A stretch of DNA of 64,000 nt. Origin: Tyto alba. Taxonomy: Eukaryota > Chordata > Aves > Strigiformes > Tytonidae. The number at the start of each line of letters is the position of its first letter. Position 1 is the stretch's first letter. The translations under genes and the position numbers were made by a program. Positions 63,933-64,000 of the stretch are shown here, piece after piece. Where the stretch lies: positions 15,627,387 to 15,691,386 of the forward strand of contig NW_024881321.1 in the NCBI RefSeq assembly GCF_018691265.1. The letters run 5' to 3'. Under the pieces are notes generated by a model that saw only the letters and a program-made list of their open reading frames with translations, had not been told where the DNA came from and ran no database searches.

Positions 63933-64000
63933 GCTGGAAGGAAGGAAGGGAGGGAGAGAAGATAGAAAATAAAAAGAAAAGAAAAGAAAAAAAAGAAAAG
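63933..64000. repeat. Purine-rich (GGAA)n-(GAAAA)n tract at the window end
   Basis: Begins as GGAAGGAAGGGAGGGAG and becomes A-rich GAAAA repeats that run off the end of the window, so its full length is unknown. Confidence 0.85.

Overview
This window looks like non-coding nuclear DNA from a bird. The sequence is AT-rich and full of stop codons on both strands, and I found no convincing multi-exon protein gene, tRNA, rRNA or CRISPR array. The identifiable features are interspersed repeats of types typical of avian genomes. There are several CR1 LINE fragments; the best ones end in the CR1 terminal ATTCTATGA-like microsatellite and carry remnants of the ORF2 C-terminus. There are also three solo LTRs that resemble avian ERVL-type retrovirus LTRs. 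Long A/T homopolymers and a few microsatellites make up most of the rest. From the LTR types I infer a neoavian bird rather than a galliform, with only moderate confidence.

Layout. 1-12.06 kb: AT-rich unique sequence with A/T homopolymers and one palindrome. 12.06-13.73 kb: two trinucleotide microsatellite tracts, the second running directly into a 5'-truncated CR1 on the + strand. 17.86-18.32 kb: a second well-preserved CR1 end on the - strand. About 24-25.4 kb: a badly decayed CR1 reverse-transcriptase region (+). 26.14-39.53 kb: the most repeat-dense part, with three solo LTRs (+, -, +) and a CR1 3' end (-) that keeps an open ORF2 C-terminus. 36.2-36.35 kb: a faint CR1-like tail. 39.5-60 kb: AT-rich unique sequence with one composite regulatory-looking stretch near 49.7 kb and weak exon candidates near 44.5, 54.0 and 57.9 kb. 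60.3-60.75 kb: another old CR1 (+). The window ends in a purine-rich GGAA/GAAAA tract.

Interpretation. No set of genes here works together. The window is most likely intergenic, or lies inside a very large intron of a gene whose exons are outside it. Two solo LTRs have perfect 5-bp target-site duplications and both TG...CA ends. They are therefore clean LTR-LTR recombination products and the best-supported features here. I found no evidence of a new biological system. The observations most worth checking are the LTR cluster, the LTR-borne CTCF-like site and G24 tract, the composite element near 49.7 kb, the exon candidate near 44.4 kb and the perfect 10-bp hairpin near 25.7 kb.
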